A stretch of DNA of 64,000 nucleotides from Clostridium thermobutyricum DSM 4928 (GTDB taxonomy: Bacteria; Bacillota; Clostridia; Clostridiales; Clostridiaceae), in NCBI RefSeq assembly GCF_002050515.1, contig NZ_LTAY01000111.1:53922-117921 (forward strand), given 5' to 3'. Shown here in pieces: positions 1-7,785 of this stretch (positions within the stretch are counted from its first letter, which is position 1; each line of letters starts with the position of its first letter). The notes below the pieces were generated by a model. The model was given only the letters and a program-made list of their open reading frames with translations, was not told where the DNA came from and did not search any database. The position numbers and the translations under genes are program-made.

Positions 1-110
1 GTTATTTGGTTTATTCCTGCCATAACTAATACTCCTAACATCATACTAATAATAGCAACTAAACTTAGTATTGCACCTACTAATCCCTTTTTAAATATTA
101 TTTTTATCAT
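1..110 (-). CDS. Partial small membrane protein, DUF3021-like
   Basis: The reading frame starts with ATG at 110 and runs off the left edge, so only about 36 residues are visible. They form a short basic N-terminus (MIKIIFKK) followed by a hydrophobic segment, so this is an inner-membrane protein. It starts ten bases after the stop of the LytTR regulator at 121-558, with a GGTGAG ribosome site in the gap, so the two are almost certainly co-transcribed. LytTR regulators paired with a DUF3021 membrane protein are a common Firmicute arrangement, which is the basis of the family suggestion. The C-terminal part cannot be seen. Confidence 0.6.
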   Translation of the reverse strand, partial: MIKIIFKKGLVGAILSLVAIISMMLGVLVMAGINQI

Positions 111-120
111 CTAACTCACC

Positions 121-558
121 TCATATATCTAATATCTTTTTTACCTTTTTCAAATATCTTCTTGATATATATTCTTTTTTCCCATTTTTAAAATTAATCG
201 TTATCATGCCATTAATAGTAGCTTCTAAATTTTCTATTTTATAAATATTTATGATAGCTGAATTAGAAATGCGTACAAATCTATTTTTATCAAGAATTTC
301 TTCCAATTCATATAATCTATGCTTAACTCTATATATTCTATCTTTTGTGTGTGCATATACTTTTTTATTTTCTGCATAAATTGAATATATATCATTAATA
401 TTTAATAAATATGTTTTTTCTTCTATATAACCATTTAGTACAGTTTTTTTCATTCGTAAATTATCTAATATAGACTTTAATTTTTCATCTTCACTTGGTG
501 TATATATGTCTATAAAAATCTCATCTAGTTTTTTATCTATATTTACTTTTACTTTCAC
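121..558 (-). CDS. LytTR-domain DNA-binding transcriptional regulator
   Basis: A protein of about 145 residues whose C-terminal two thirds fit a LytTR DNA-binding domain: a beta-rich part (YLLNINDIYSIYAENKKVY) followed by the typical FVRISNSAIINIYKI and ISRRYLKKVKKIL segments. There is no receiver domain, so it is a stand-alone LytTR protein and not a two-component response regulator. An ATG exists at 579, but AAGGAGG lies inside that extension and sits six bases before the GTG at 558, which I take as the true start. It is followed by a membrane protein, the usual LytTR/DUF3021 pair; such pairs generally autoregulate. The genes lie outside the mobile element and were the original downstream neighbours of rlmH. 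Confidence 0.75.
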   Translation of the reverse strand: MKVKVNIDKKLDEIFIDIYTPSEDEKLKSILDNLRMKKTVLNGYIEEKTYLLNINDIYSIYAENKKVYAHTKDRIYRVKHRLYELEEILDKNRFVRISNSAIINIYKIENLEATINGMITINFKNGKKEYISRRYLKKVKKILDI

Positions 559-683
559 TTTGCACCTCCTTACTATCATTAGTATATATAGTTATTTATC
601 CCTTGAATACATTATTATGATAAATGGTATTAACTATAAGATAGATGGTTTATATATTACTTATGATACAGTATTTTCACTTA

Positions 684-723
684 TAAAAATAGCCTTAGGT
701 ATGTTATTTCAACACCTAAGGCT
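684..723 (-). terminator. Displaced native rlmH terminator
   Basis: A perfect 10-bp stem, AGCCTTAGGT (691-700) and ACCTAAGGCT (714-723), is followed on the minus strand by a run of five T. No minus-strand gene ends directly upstream of it in the present sequence; it lies immediately beyond the left att site. Joining this flank to the rlmH end at 12693 would put it about ten bases after the rlmH stop codon, so it is best read as the original rlmH terminator. Confidence 0.7.
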
Positions 724-731
724 ATAAACCG

Positions 732-752
732 CATTTATTTATGGTAAGGTTC
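732..752. repeat. Left attachment site of the rlmH element
   Basis: CATTTATTTATGGTA at 732-746 is identical to 12693-12707; after one mismatch, GGTTC also matches, giving 20 of 21 bases. On the minus strand this copy still encodes GAA CCT TAC CAT AAA TAA (E P Y H K stop), the same C-terminal residues as RlmH, with one synonymous change. This fits a recombination product at the 3' end of rlmH. Confidence 0.8.
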
Positions 753-782
753 TCCGTATCAGTATTAAGTGAGGTTTTTTTT

Positions 783-1562
783 CTATTTTAGTACCTCTAT
801 TAAATCTTCTAATTCTGTATACGGCATCTTTGATAACTCCATTAAATTATATAACATAGCTCCCATACCTTGAACTCTAATATCAGCTGGCGCTATATAT
901 GGCATTTCTAAAATAACACTACCATTTCCACCAACTAGCCCAATATTATACAATTCAAGTGTATCCTGTAATACAGATATCAAAGTACATCCACTTACTC
1001 CACCATTCGTATAGTCTTCTTTTCTTAATATCTGAATTGGTAACTGCTGATTTATAGCAAATAAATTTATTAATTTTATTTGTCTATAAGTTAACCTCTT
1101 TGATATATTAATTAATTGATTAGCTTGTTCCCTACTTATAGTTTTATCAAATGCAATATTAGCTACTAAATTACCATAATACTTTAGCTTTTTTTCTTCA
1201 TGTTCTCTTTGAGCTGAAAACATTATACCCTCTACAATTTCATCAGCTGTTGACCTATTAGTATCATCATTCTCAAAAAATCCATCATCTCTTAACTTCT
1301 TACCACTTTTTATATTTTCATCTATTTTCTCTAACGCATATGTAGCTGTTGCTCCTATTTTATTATTCTCTCTTTTTGATAATACCCTATTCTTTATTTC
1401 TGAACCTAGCTTTGAAAATACTTTTTCTACAGCTTTTCCTCCTGCTATCCCAAGCATAGCTCCTGCTGGTCCAGCAACAACTCCGCCAATGACTGCACCA
1501 GTAGTTGCTCCAGTTATCTCTGAACCTGATTCTATCAAAAATTCAATCATCTCATCTTTCAT
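783..1562 (-). CDS. Hypothetical protein with glycine-zipper-like segment
   Basis: About 259 residues with no function I recognise. Residues 12-45 form a Gly/Ala-rich hydrophobic stretch (GATTGAVIGGVVAGPAGA) that looks like a glycine-zipper or membrane-inserting segment. The middle is charged and helical (residues 60-140), and the C-terminal half has short hydrophobic beta-like stretches. The ATG at 1562 is preferred because GAGGAG lies eleven bases before it; a GTG at 1574 is too close to that site. It is the last gene before the left att site and follows the recombinase. Accessory genes in this position often act in exclusion or host interference, but nothing in the sequence proves that. 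Confidence 0.6.
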   Translation of the reverse strand: MKDEMIEFLIESGSEITGATTGAVIGGVVAGPAGAMLGIAGGKAVEKVFSKLGSEIKNRVLSKRENNKIGATATYALEKIDENIKSGKKLRDDGFFENDDTNRSTADEIVEGIMFSAQREHEEKKLKYYGNLVANIAFDKTISREQANQLINISKRLTYRQIKLINLFAINQQLPIQILRKEDYTNGGVSGCTLISVLQDTLELYNIGLVGGNGSVILEMPYIAPADIRVQGMGAMLYNLMELSKMPYTELEDLIEVLK

Positions 1563-1633
1563 TCTACAATACACTCCTCAAAATAATTAGTATTAATATA
1601 ATTATACTATATTAATGCTAATTGAATAATAAT

Positions 1634-3331
1634 CTATATAACAACATCTAAATTCAATACCTTCAATCCAACATTTATTAACATAAAAGAAGAAGGAATA
1701 CCTTTAATAGGTACTCCTCCTTCTTTTACTAGATATTCAACTAGCTTATCATTTATATTAAGTTTTATTGATTCTATTTCTCTTGATTCATTCATCGTTA
1801 TTTCAGATATTATCATATGTAGTAACTTTTTCTGTTGCTCTCTACTTACACTACTATTTAATATCTTACTGAAATTCATAAGTATATCTTTAATGAACTC
1901 ATATGGTATCTCTTCACTTACCTCCTCAGAAATTGTGTTTAGTAACGGCTTCTTTTCTTCTTCTAAAATTCTGATTTTCTCATTTAGTTCATTCTTTCTA
2001 GTTTGAAACTCCTCTTTAGTTAAAATGTCATCCTCATATGCTTCAAAGATTTTTCGTTTTCTTTTGTCCAGTTTTTCTAGCTCTTTATCTATGTCACCTA
2101 ACAATCTTTTAGCTGGTTTAACTTTATCTTTTCTTTCCTTATTAATATTTTTAACAACTGCTTTAATCATTGCTTCATTAGATACTAATTCTTCAATCTT
2201 TTTAAACACATATTCATTAGCTTTATCTACTCTTATTGTATTACTATTACATACTGAAGTTCCTTTATTCTTCCAATTACCACAACAGTAATAAGCTATT
2301 CTCTTTTTACTACCATCTGCTAATGTATTGGTTGTCCTAGAAATCACCATGCCAGCTCCACACTTAGGACATCTTAATATCCCTGTTAATGGATATTCTC
2401 CATCATATATTCTTGAAGGCTTTCCTTTCTTGCTTTCTAAAATTAATTGAACTTTATCCCATAGCTCTCTATCTATAATAGCTTCATGCTTTCCTTTAAC
2501 TCTTATTGGATTAGGATTTATATTTCTTCTTCTTTTTTCACTCCAATTTTGTCTTACATTATATCTTATTTCTCCTATGTATACTGGATTAGTTAGTATA
2601 TCTCTTATACTTCCTACTGAAAAATCATTTCCTTTCTTAGTTTTATATCCTAACTTATTTATTTGATTAGTTATAGCTTTATATCCTTTTCCTTTGCTAT
2701 ATTCATTAAAAATAAACCTTACTATTTCAGCTTCTTTTTCATTTATTTTTAGTTTATTTTTTCCCTTTTTTTCTTCTTCTGGTGAATTATTAGGTACTAA
2801 GTCATATCCTAAGACTCGTCCACCGCACCAATTTCCAGATTTTGCCTTTGCAATCATCCCCATCTTAACATTCTGTGCAATAGTCCCCCTTTCAAACTCT
2901 CCTATTAAAGCCATCATTTGAAATTGCATTCTTCCTGCTGGTGTATCTGTTTCAAAAGGTTCTGAATAAGATTTGAATGTTATATTGTTTTTCTCTAATA
3001 GATTTACAATCTTTAAAACATCTTCTAACTTTCTACTTACACGGTTTATCTTCCAAGATATAACCATATCGAACTTTCCTGCTTTAGCATCACTTAAAAG
3101 TTCTTTTAATGCTGGTCTATCTTTTATGTTTTTTCCACTTATTCCTCTATCAGAATAGCATTTATAGATTACATATCCCATCTTCTTACACCATTCTTCT
3201 AGTAATCTTTCTTGTTCATCTATACTGTAACCGTTCTCAGATTGTTCTTCAGTACTCACCCGGCAATATATGGCAATTAATTTCCTTCTTTTCTCAACTT
3301 TTATATCATTAACCAATTTCTTAAATCCCAT
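1634..3331 (-). CDS. Large serine recombinase (element integrase)
   Basis: A 565-residue large serine recombinase that would integrate and excise the element. The N-terminal resolvase domain (about 17-165) carries YCRVSTEEQ with the catalytic Ser at 26 and its neighbouring Arg at 24, plus the conserved DRPAL and NRVSR motifs. A recombinase domain follows (about 195-295), then a zinc ribbon with Cys 321 and 324 paired with a second Cys group near 349-361, then a long charged coiled-coil (about 400-465) and a variable C-terminus. Length and architecture match the family and no key residue is missing. The start has an ideal AGGAGG nine bases upstream. Its place near the left att site and the rlmH target resemble Ccr recombinases of SCC elements, though I cannot assign it to CcrA, CcrB or CcrC. 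Confidence 0.93.
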   Translation of the reverse strand: MGFKKLVNDIKVEKRRKLIAIYCRVSTEEQSENGYSIDEQERLLEEWCKKMGYVIYKCYSDRGISGKNIKDRPALKELLSDAKAGKFDMVISWKINRVSRKLEDVLKIVNLLEKNNITFKSYSEPFETDTPAGRMQFQMMALIGEFERGTIAQNVKMGMIAKAKSGNWCGGRVLGYDLVPNNSPEEEKKGKNKLKINEKEAEIVRFIFNEYSKGKGYKAITNQINKLGYKTKKGNDFSVGSIRDILTNPVYIGEIRYNVRQNWSEKRRRNINPNPIRVKGKHEAIIDRELWDKVQLILESKKGKPSRIYDGEYPLTGILRCPKCGAGMVISRTTNTLADGSKKRIAYYCCGNWKNKGTSVCNSNTIRVDKANEYVFKKIEELVSNEAMIKAVVKNINKERKDKVKPAKRLLGDIDKELEKLDKRKRKIFEAYEDDILTKEEFQTRKNELNEKIRILEEEKKPLLNTISEEVSEEIPYEFIKDILMNFSKILNSSVSREQQKKLLHMIISEITMNESREIESIKLNINDKLVEYLVKEGGVPIKGIPSSFMLINVGLKVLNLDVVI

Positions 3332-3407
3332 AGAACTCCTCCTAATCTCTAATCAAATTTATAATATATACTTAACTTTTATTTTTATATCATTTAAGAA
3401 TTAGATT

Positions 3408-3443
3408 ATTTAGAAGTTACCCACTATAGGATAACTTCTAAAT
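3408..3443. promoter_or_regulatory. Perfect 12-bp inverted repeat upstream of integrase
   Basis: ATTTAGAAGTTA (3408-3419) and TAACTTCTAAAT (3432-3443) are exact inverted copies with a 12-base loop. There is no T-run on the minus-strand side, so it is a poor intrinsic terminator. It lies between the SSB-like gene and the recombinase start, where an operator or binding site controlling the recombinase would be expected. Confidence 0.5.
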
Positions 3444-3472
3444 CTTTATTAATTTTTAAAGCTCTATTCTGA

Positions 3473-3955
3473 TTAAAGCAAATCTACCTTGTTATTTATG
3501 TACTCCATGCTCATCATGTTGTTTTTCTCCATTTCTGAATATCTCTCTTCTTTTAACTTTCTGTCATGTTCTATAATAATTTCACCATCTTCGATATTAT
3601 AAACATTAGTAACATTCATATATTCTCCACCATTTTTAATTTCAATTTTTAATTCTATTACAACTTCAGCACCTATTAATTCATTCATATTAAATTTTTC
3701 ATACTCATCATATACATTAAAATCACTTCCTTTAATAGCTTTAATTAATTTATAAAATAAGTATGTAGTCCAAGGGGCTATAAGCATGTATTGTTTTATT
3801 GATGTTCCATTCTCTATTTCAAAAGTTATATATCCTTGCTCAAAAACTTTACCCTTAACAATCTTTTTGTCATTAAATTCACAGCTTACTATTTTACATT
3901 TCTTATATCCTTCTTCTATTTTTACACTTACTCCATCTTTCTTTATGATTGCCAT
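3473..3955 (-). CDS. Putative OB-fold / SSB-like DNA-binding protein
   Basis: A 160-residue protein. Residues 8-60 alternate in a beta pattern (KIEEGYKKCKIVSCEF, then GYITFEIENG), and residues 90-120 contain LIGAEVVIELKIEIKNGGEYMNV, a strand-turn-strand motif like that of phage DUF669/SSB-like OB-fold proteins, where a Gly-Gly-Glu-Tyr turn precedes the last strands. The C-terminus is charged and ends in the hydrophobic VDLL. I infer single-stranded DNA binding in replication or recombination of the element; the family call is tentative. A strong AAAGGAGA site precedes the ATG. It lies between the helicase module and the recombinase and is probably part of the same transcript. Confidence 0.55.
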   Translation of the reverse strand: MAIIKKDGVSVKIEEGYKKCKIVSCEFNDKKIVKGKVFEQGYITFEIENGTSIKQYMLIAPWTTYLFYKLIKAIKGSDFNVYDEYEKFNMNELIGAEVVIELKIEIKNGGEYMNVTNVYNIEDGEIIIEHDRKLKEERYSEMEKNNMMSMEYINNKVDLL

Positions 3956-4006
3956 ATTTATCTCTCCTTTTATTTTTCTATTTTCTGCTTACTTATTGAT
4001 TATTTT

Positions 4007-4150
4007 TTATTGATTATTTTCTTTAATCCAATTTATGAACCATTCACTATTCATTATTTCTTCTTGTTCTTTTATGCTTGTCCTATTCTCACATATTTGA
4101 ATTATTGAATCTTCTAATCTTATCTTTTCTATTTTTCTATTGCTCTCCAT
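4007..4150 (-). CDS. Small hypothetical protein, 47 residues
   Basis: An ATG at 4150 is preceded by AGGAGGAGTACATA, an excellent ribosome site, and opens a 47-residue frame ending at TAA 4007. The product is charged and helical (MESNRKIEKIRLEDSIIQIC at its start) and ends with a Trp-rich WFINWIKENNQ. No family is recognised. It sits in tight order between two other small genes of the replication module, 52 bases before the SSB-like gene. Confidence 0.6.
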   Translation of the reverse strand: MESNRKIEKIRLEDSIIQICENRTSIKEQEEIMNSEWFINWIKENNQ

Positions 4151-4221
4151 TATGTACTCCTCCTAAATCATTTAATTTCACTAAGCACCGAACTATATAA
4201 GTTCAATGATTAGTAGATTTT

Positions 4222-4320
4222 CTAATTTTCTTCTACCCCATCTATTTTTGAAGCTATTATGTATAGGCTTAGTATCTCTGTTATTGCTTCAACTATATCG
4301 TCTATTGTTAATTCATTCAT
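4222..4320 (-). CDS. Small hypothetical protein, 32 residues
   Basis: An ATG at 4320 with GGAAGG about seven bases upstream opens a 32-residue acidic frame (MNELTIDDIVEAITEILSLY at its start) that stops at 4222. It begins 18 bases after the stop of the 171-residue protein and shares its strand, so it is a likely operon member. It would form one amphipathic helix. No function is recognised. Confidence 0.45.
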   Translation of the reverse strand: MNELTIDDIVEAITEILSLYIIASKIDGVEEN

Positions 4321-4337
4321 ATGTTATTACCTTCCAC

Positions 4338-4853
4338 TTAATCTATAGTTATTATCGCTACTTTATAATTTTCGTATGTAGTATAATTAACTTCTGAAAA
4401 TGTAATTGAAGTTCTGTTGCTAAAATCTAATTGATACATTTCGGTTAGCTCATTTACTATACCAGCAGAATATATAGTCCCTTTTGTTTTAGAGTATTTT
4501 ATACTTAAAAAGTTTTGATTGTCTGGTAATCTTTCTCCTACAGCAATTGCATTATCTGAACATGAAATTAGTATTTTAGGTGGATTACCTAACTCCTCCA
4601 TGACATTATTTGAAAAGACAATCCTTTTACCACTTTTTTCAGTATTTATTATAGTAGCTACTCCTTGATTGATTTTTATTACACTTTTCTGTTTAGACTT
4701 AGAAGCCTTAAAGTTTTCTAAATTGTACTGTTGTTCTTGGGTTACTTCTTCAATTTCTTCTACTGTTTCTTCTATTGTTTCTTTGTTTTCATATTCTTCT
4801 CTCATATTTTCATATTTAACCTTCGGTTTTGACCATCTTTTTACTACTGCCAT
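4338..4853 (-). CDS. Hypothetical protein with acidic N-terminal linker
   Basis: 171 residues, no recognised family. Residues 1-15 are basic, residues 16-50 are a Glu-rich low-complexity linker (KETIEETVEEIEEVTQEQQ), and residues 60-171 alternate in a beta-rich pattern (SVIKINQGVATIINTEK, RIVFSNNVMEELG, TSITFSEVNYTTYENYKVAI) that could be a compact domain. AAAGGAGATT precedes the start. It lies directly downstream of the helicase gene and upstream of small genes and the SSB-like gene, which suggests a role in replication or partitioning of the element, but that is context only. Confidence 0.6.
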   Translation of the reverse strand: MAVVKRWSKPKVKYENMREEYENKETIEETVEEIEEVTQEQQYNLENFKASKSKQKSVIKINQGVATIINTEKSGKRIVFSNNVMEELGNPPKILISCSDNAIAVGERLPDNQNFLSIKYSKTKGTIYSAGIVNELTEMYQLDFSNRTSITFSEVNYTTYENYKVAIITID

Positions 4854-4860
4854 TTTTTAA

Positions 4861-5112
4861 TCTCCTTTTGCTTATTACTTGATTTATTCATTACCTCACT
4901 TTTAGGACTCACTCAGTCCTTTTCTCAGTCTCTTAGTCTCAAGTCTATTCTATTGATTTATGTAGTCTAGGACGTATGGACGCATATGTTACCACCTTCT
5001 TTCAGTTTATTATTCATGAAACATCTTCTTTTTGATATTTCATGAATTTTCTTAGTCCTTTAGCCCTAGTTGTTGGTACATCTAAATTTCAGCATTTTAT
5101 CTTAGCCACCAA
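4861..5112. other. Intergenic repeats between helicase and 171-aa gene
   Basis: No convincing gene. On the plus strand AGTC recurs at 4909-4970 (GGACTCACTCAGTCC palindrome, then CAGTC, TAGTC, AAGTC, TAGTC), and ATTCATGAAA (5012-5021) faces TTTCATGAAT (5038-5047) as a 10-bp inverted repeat. The motif GTCTAGG found here recurs in the gap upstream of the helicase. This could be a protein-binding or origin region. Confidence 0.4.
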
Positions 5113-6504
5113 TTAGCCACCTAGTTGTCCAAATATTCTAGAATCATCTAATGAAATCCTAAAACATCCAACTATTTTTACTCCAGTATGGTATCTAAAT
5201 GAATTTGATTTCTTACTTTCACATTCATATCCTAATGACTTAGCATAAGCATCAAATTTCCTCCAGAACTTTTGAACACTTATTTTAGCTTGTCCTTCCA
5301 TTCCATTAGCTCTAGCCCAGCTTTTGTATGTATTGTAGATTATTCTATTATCTTCTCTATGGTCACTATGTTCTTTTTCAACGCATTGCTCAAAGAATAG
5401 TATCATCGGATTAAGTTCCATTTCATACTGTTTAAGTAATTTATTGGAACTGTTACATTCAGAAAATCTAAAATTATTTTCTTTTAATCTCCTTAGACCT
5501 ACTAAAGCCCAATTAAATATTCCATTAAGTTCTTCTTTTAGTTTTTCTCTTAAATAGAAATCTCTATCTTCTTCTTTAACTACATTTTTGAAATGAAGCA
5601 TACATAATCTTCTCATAAACGCATAACCTCCATCATTTGTATGAGGTAGATTATTTGTTGAAAATACCATTCTAGCAGTAGGCTTAAACTGAATTACAGG
5701 TTGATTTTTCTGTTCAGCAGTTATTATGTCTTCACCAACTATAGCCTTAAAATATTGAGTATTAAGAGAAGCCCCATTAAACTCGTTCTCGTTGCTAATG
5801 TTAGCTAACTTTCCATATATACATACTCTAGAAAATGGTCTACTAAGTTCATTCATTGGTATACTTGAAATATTTTCTTGACCAATAAGTTCACTAATGA
5901 TATCAATGAAAATTCCTTTACCATTTTTTCCTAGACCGTATAAGATTAGTGCTTTTTGTGCTCTTGTTTCTGCTGTTAAAATATACCCAACCCATTCTTG
6001 TGCAAGATTTATAGCTTCTTCATCACCATTAAAACATTGATTAAGAAATCTAATGAAATTAGGACATTCAGCTTCTTCATTGTAATCAACAGGTATTCTA
6101 ATACTACTGTAGAACTCAGGTCTATGTTCCATTAAGCTATATGTGTTTAAATCAAACATACCATTTCTAAGATTTATATATCTTTTGTTAGAGTTAAGTT
6201 CCTCTTCAAAAAATACTATTCTTTTTAAAGCTCCTATGTATTCCTTTTCATTTTTCAAAGACCATATATTATCCGAATAAGTTTGTAGCTTACCTCTTAA
6301 TTTCTGAAATAAGTACATATCAGAAATCTTATTCCATATACCATCGTTATATACATAAAATGAATCTTTATTATAGATAATTTGTAATTTTTTAGCTGTA
6401 AAAGTGGCAAATTTATTAGGATTGAAGGATTTTACCTTTCCAGTTTTCTTTGAAAACTCTATTCCCATTTCTTCACACTCTATGATTTTTTCATCTTCTA
6501 ACAT
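5113..6504 (-). CDS. SF3/D5-type replicative helicase without primase domain
   Basis: 463 residues resembling the C-terminal half of phage/plasmid P4-type primase-helicases. A D5_N-like region (about residues 80-170) precedes the ATPase domain with Walker A YGLGKNGKG (about 189-197), an acidic Walker B-like segment ANISNENEF, and the sensor strand MVFSTNNLPHTND. The C-terminal 90 residues (from FFEQCVEKE) look like the winged-helix tail of this family. Primase motifs are absent and the N-terminus is only about 45 residues long, so priming must come from elsewhere. A GTG at 6519 lies inside the ribosome site; ATG at 6504, seven bases after GAGGAG, is the start. By analogy with the Cch helicases of SCC elements it probably replicates the excised element. 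Confidence 0.85.
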   Translation of the reverse strand: MLEDEKIIECEEMGIEFSKKTGKVKSFNPNKFATFTAKKLQIIYNKDSFYVYNDGIWNKISDMYLFQKLRGKLQTYSDNIWSLKNEKEYIGALKRIVFFEEELNSNKRYINLRNGMFDLNTYSLMEHRPEFYSSIRIPVDYNEEAECPNFIRFLNQCFNGDEEAINLAQEWVGYILTAETRAQKALILYGLGKNGKGIFIDIISELIGQENISSIPMNELSRPFSRVCIYGKLANISNENEFNGASLNTQYFKAIVGEDIITAEQKNQPVIQFKPTARMVFSTNNLPHTNDGGYAFMRRLCMLHFKNVVKEEDRDFYLREKLKEELNGIFNWALVGLRRLKENNFRFSECNSSNKLLKQYEMELNPMILFFEQCVEKEHSDHREDNRIIYNTYKSWARANGMEGQAKISVQKFWRKFDAYAKSLGYECESKKSNSFRYHTGVKIVGCFRISLDDSRIFGQLGG

Positions 6505-6770
6505 ACATTTTCTCCTCACTTATTTTTATTAAGTAAGGTAATGAATCGCTTCTACGTTTGTTATGATACACTAAACAAACCAAAAACGCCAAAATCATTT
6601 TTGGCTATTTCAAGCCATTTTCAGCTATTTCCAATAAATTATGAATTTTATTTTTTAACTTTAATTTACTTTTTTTAAATTTTTATCCTGTCTAGGAAGT
6701 CTAGGCTTAAAATTTTTTATCTTTTTTCCTCCTAGACTTCCTCGCTTAAAAACCTCCTAATTTATTACTT
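6505..6770 (-). promoter_or_regulatory. Putative element origin and helicase promoter
   Basis: A gene-free region. A possible promoter reads TTGGCG (6587-6592), 18-bp spacer, TATCAT (6563-6568). The inverted repeat GCCAAAA-TCAT-TTTTGGC (6588-6605) overlaps its -35. Just upstream, three imperfect decamers lie in tandem on the plus strand: GGCTATTTCA, AGCCATTTTC, AGCTATTTCC (6603-6632). Further upstream AGGAAGTCTAGG (6694-6705) faces CCTAGACTTCCT (6731-6742). Helically phased repeats beside an AT-rich tract and a helicase gene suggest an iteron-like origin or an autoregulatory operator. Confidence 0.45.
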
Positions 6771-6868
6771 TTTTGTATTTATTATTTAAAATAATCCTTA
6801 AATATACTATTGGAAATTCTCTTCCAACTTTTAATTTCGCAGTTTTACTTGATATTTCTCATTTTTGT

Positions 6869-6902
6869 AAAAAAAAAAGAGGTTCAACCCTCTTTTTTTT
6901 TT
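6869..6902. terminator. Bidirectional terminator
   Basis: A five-base-pair stem AGAGG/CCTCT with loop TTCAAC lies between a run of nine A and a run of ten T, so it can end transcription on both strands. It follows the stop of the 286-residue coiled-coil gene on the minus strand. Confidence 0.7.
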
Positions 6903-7761
6903 ATTGTTGTATTTCTACTAACTCTCCATTAGAATACAATCTATATTTCGCTAATATTGTATTATCATCAAACTTTATCCAATCCTTATCTTTAGCTACA
7001 ACATCAAAATACTTTTTACCAGTTTCATCTATATTTAAATCTGATGATAGCTCATAGAAATTACGTGTATTTCCATTATCAGCATTCATTTTATCTAACA
7101 TTTCTTGTGCTACTGTTTTTGAAAAGTTATTCTCGTCTGTTTCAATCTTCAACTTATTTTGTTTCTCTTTTTCTAAAGCTTCTTTTTCTTTTCTTTCAGC
7201 CTCTTCTTTAGCATAATTATCTTTTCTTTGATTAGATAACAATTCACTAGCTTTTACGTGTAAGTCATACATAGTATTTATATCTGCTTGTTCTATATAT
7301 TGCCATTCTGATGTTTCTTTACTTAATTCTTCTGCTTGTTCATATTCTCCTTTTTCAATTAAGCTTTTAACCTCTTCTATTTTTACTAAAAATTCTTTTC
7401 TTATTTTTTTAACATTTAACAATTCTTTTTTTAGATTTTCTACATCATCTTTTAATCTATCATATTTTTTATAACTGCTATCAATTTCATTAAGATATTT
7501 CAATCCAGAATCTACTCCTGAACTTTGAGCCTTTTGGTAACTAACAACCACATTCCATAATTTATCTATTTTTTTATTATTTCCATCAACAACAGTATAT
7601 AATATATCCCTTGCATTATCATAATCACCATTATTAATAGCTACTTCGGCTTTCTTTATTACTGCATTTTCTTCATTGATTCTTTTACCTATAATTCCTA
7701 CTATAAATAACAGTATAAGAACAACTAATCCTATTATTATAGACTTATTTTTCTTATTCAT
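6901..7761 (-). CDS. Membrane-anchored coiled-coil protein
   Basis: 286 residues. Residues 7-25 (SIIIGLVVLILLFIVGIIG) are one transmembrane anchor, with the rest probably outside. Residues 35-180 are helical with TPR-like repeats (NNGDYDNARDIL and EKGEYEQAEEL follow the same pattern), residues 185-210 are a Lys/Glu coiled-coil, and the last 70 residues look like a small globular domain. No enzyme motif is visible. It has a GGGGGAGA ribosome site and follows the four-helix membrane protein by 24 bases, so the two may form a cell-envelope complex. The role in the element is unknown. Confidence 0.6.
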   Translation of the reverse strand: MNKKNKSIIIGLVVLILLFIVGIIGKRINEENAVIKKAEVAINNGDYDNARDILYTVVDGNNKKIDKLWNVVVSYQKAQSSGVDSGLKYLNEIDSSYKKYDRLKDDVENLKKELLNVKKIRKEFLVKIEEVKSLIEKGEYEQAEELSKETSEWQYIEQADINTMYDLHVKASELLSNQRKDNYAKEEAERKEKEALEKEKQNKLKIETDENNFSKTVAQEMLDKMNADNGNTRNFYELSSDLNIDETGKKYFDVVAKDKDWIKFDDNTILAKYRLYSNGELVEIQQ

Positions 7762-7785
7762 ATACTTATCTCCCCCTTTATTAAA

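Noticed and set aside
506..727. Plus-strand frame of 73 residues
   Set aside because: It overlaps the start of the LytTR gene and a terminator, has no ribosome site, and reads through AT-rich intergenic DNA.
3786..4108. Plus-strand hydrophobic frames
   Set aside because: They are antisense to the SSB-like gene and the 47-residue gene; Phe/Tyr/Ile richness is the expected antisense of AT-rich coding DNA.
4956..4988. 11-residue peptide (MRPYVLDYINQ) with a ribosome-like site
   Set aside because: It could be translated, but it is too short and isolated in a repeat-rich gap to claim as a gene.
6603..6632. Minimal CRISPR or transposon repeat
   Set aside because: Three imperfect decamers without spacers are too short and too few; an iteron or operator explanation is better.
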